Of a stretch of DNA of 6,592 bases, positions 5,850-6,592 are shown one piece after another. This stretch comes from a candidate division CSSED10-310 bacterium (GTDB lineage Bacteria > CSSED10-310 > JAFGDC01). The stretch's first letter is position 1; the number at the start of each line of letters is the position of its first letter. The DNA lies in assembly GCA_016932295.1 (NCBI GenBank), contig JAFGDC010000616.1, forward strand, positions 1 to 6,592, in the 5' to 3' direction. A program made the position numbers and the translations under genes. Below the pieces are notes generated by a model. It had not been told where the DNA came from, ran no database searches, and saw only the letters and a program-made list of their open reading frames with translations.

Positions 5850-6592
5850 ATGAAAAGGGATAATGACTTGCTGACAACGGTTCTGCCGATGGTAATCTGG
5901 TTGTCCCATCTGCTGTTGCTCATGGTGTTATCACCGGAAACGGCGGCGAAGGTGGATGCGACAGTGGAACCGGGGTACACTGTCACCGTCGACCCCGGCA
6001 TGACCATTTACATGGATGGCGGGGGTGCCGCCGGTTCCACCTTCACGGTGGAGAGCGGCGCTACCGTCGACCTGCGTGGCAACGCCGGCTCAGCTATTCT
6101 GTTTTCCAATGCCGGTTCGTCTCCTTACGCCTTTACGGTGAAAGGATTGATACTTGCCGACTATGTCATCTTTGAGTCCATGGATGCCAACGGCATTGAG
6201 GTGACCACTACCGGTTCCATCAGCGCCGCCTACAATTTTTCCAACTGCACCTTCCGCAATGGCACGACAGGCGGCGGGGCATGTCTCACCGTGGATAATA
6301 CACAGGATTTCAGGGTGGCCGGTCTTGGTGCCATCTACAACACCACCTGGCAGTCCGGAGCCACATACAATGCCGCCAAGACAGTCAACAGCGGCTACCT
6401 GCAGTTCGTGAACTACTCCGGCGCTCTGTCCGGAGAGTCATACGACAATGACAGCTACAACCGCATCCTCTGGGGAATTGCCACCCCGAGCCCGACCTTT
6501 TCACCCACGCGCACCGCGACCAACAGTCCCACCCGGACGCCGACCCTGGTGTATTCCCTGACACCCACCCGGACGCCGAGCCCGACCTTTTC
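5850..6592 (+). CDS. Exported beta-rich protein with Thr/Pro/Ser linker, cut by the window end
   Basis: The frame opens at ATG 5850 (AAGGA at 5839-5843, six-base spacing) and stays open for 247 codons to the window edge. Residues 1-33 look like a signal peptide with a rather polar start (MKRDND), a hydrophobic core (LLLLMVL) and a likely cut after ETAA or KVDA. Residues about 38-210 are rich in Gly, Thr, Val and Asn, with short strand-like segments (YTVTVDPGMTIYMDGG, STFTVESGATVDLRG, YNFSNCTFRNGT). They end in FVNYSGALSGESYDNDSYNRILWG, described here only as a motif class. This pattern suggests a right-handed beta-helix or related solenoid, with no catalytic motif seen. From residue 211 a Thr/Pro/Ser linker begins (ATPSPTFSPTRTAT onward) and runs to the edge, so further domains are likely outside. 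It lies 41 bases after the tail-fibre-like gene and is probably co-transcribed with it. Confidence 0.83.
   Translation, partial: MKRDNDLLTTVLPMVIWLSHLLLLMVLSPETAAKVDATVEPGYTVTVDPGMTIYMDGGGAAGSTFTVESGATVDLRGNAGSAILFSNAGSSPYAFTVKGLILADYVIFESMDANGIEVTTTGSISAAYNFSNCTFRNGTTGGGACLTVDNTQDFRVAGLGAIYNTTWQSGATYNAAKTVNSGYLQFVNYSGALSGESYDNDSYNRILWGIATPSPTFSPTRTATNSPTRTPTLVYSLTPTRTPSPTF
6486..6592 (+). repeat. Thr/Pro/Ser linker DNA with internal direct repeats
   Basis: The 17-mer CCGAGCCCGACCTTTTC occurs at 6486-6502 and again at 6576-6592, 90 bases apart. The 16-mer CCCACCCGGACGCCGA occurs at 6528-6543 and 6564-6579, 36 bases apart. Both spacings are multiples of three, so the frame is kept (TPSPTF and PTRTPT units). 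Such DNA can expand or contract by slippage or recombination, and it is a place where assemblies may collapse. Confidence 0.8.

Noticed and set aside
5830..5853. Seven-codon frame whose TGA overlaps the ATG at 5850
   Set aside because: AGGAG directly touches its ATG, leaving no spacer, so initiation there is improbable; kept only as a note in the hairpin finding.
1..6592. CRISPR array, tRNA or rRNA gene, insertion sequence
   Set aside because: No regularly spaced repeats, cloverleaf-like segments, rRNA-like stretches or transposase motifs were seen on either strand.

Overview
The window comes from a GC-rich bacterial genome. It has no RNA genes, transposase, integrase or CRISPR array. All four supportable genes read on the + strand, and three of them encode exported, multi-domain proteins with low-complexity Thr/Pro/Ser linkers and beta-rich modules. 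That style is common in uncultivated environmental bacteria that secrete many large modular proteins, but nothing here fixes a phylum.

Layout. Bases 1-396 hold the C-terminal end of an M24 (Xaa-Pro aminopeptidase/prolidase-like) metallopeptidase. A noncoding gap of about 494 bases follows, with a possible sigma70-like promoter and a small palindrome close to the next start. Bases 891-3572 encode a complete 893-residue secreted zinc carboxypeptidase (family M14, carboxypeptidase T-like). Its order is pro-region, catalytic domain, regulatory-like beta sandwich, Ig-like domain, MAM/jelly-roll-like domain, TPSP linker and a C-terminal beta domain. A second long gap (3573-4140) is rich in inverted repeats and ends in a near-consensus promoter overlapped by two inverted repeats.

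That promoter probably drives a two-gene unit. The first gene (4141-5808) is a 555-residue exported protein built from tail-fibre-like modules: a cap-like segment, a Tyr/Gly-rich repeat region and a conserved-looking C-terminal domain. The second (5850 to the window end, cut off) is an exported beta-rich protein leading into a Thr/Pro/Ser tail. The 41-base gap between them can form a 10-bp stem. Its left arm begins at the last base of the first gene's stop codon, and its right arm covers the second gene's ribosome binding site and ends directly at its ATG. This arrangement suggests translational coupling.

How the genes work together is inferred only. Two peptidases, one probably cytoplasmic and one exported, sit beside a separately promoted pair of cell-surface or secreted structural proteins. 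No biochemical pathway links them. The observations most worth checking are the coupling hairpin, the operator-like repeats over the promoter, and the unusual exported tail-fibre-like protein.
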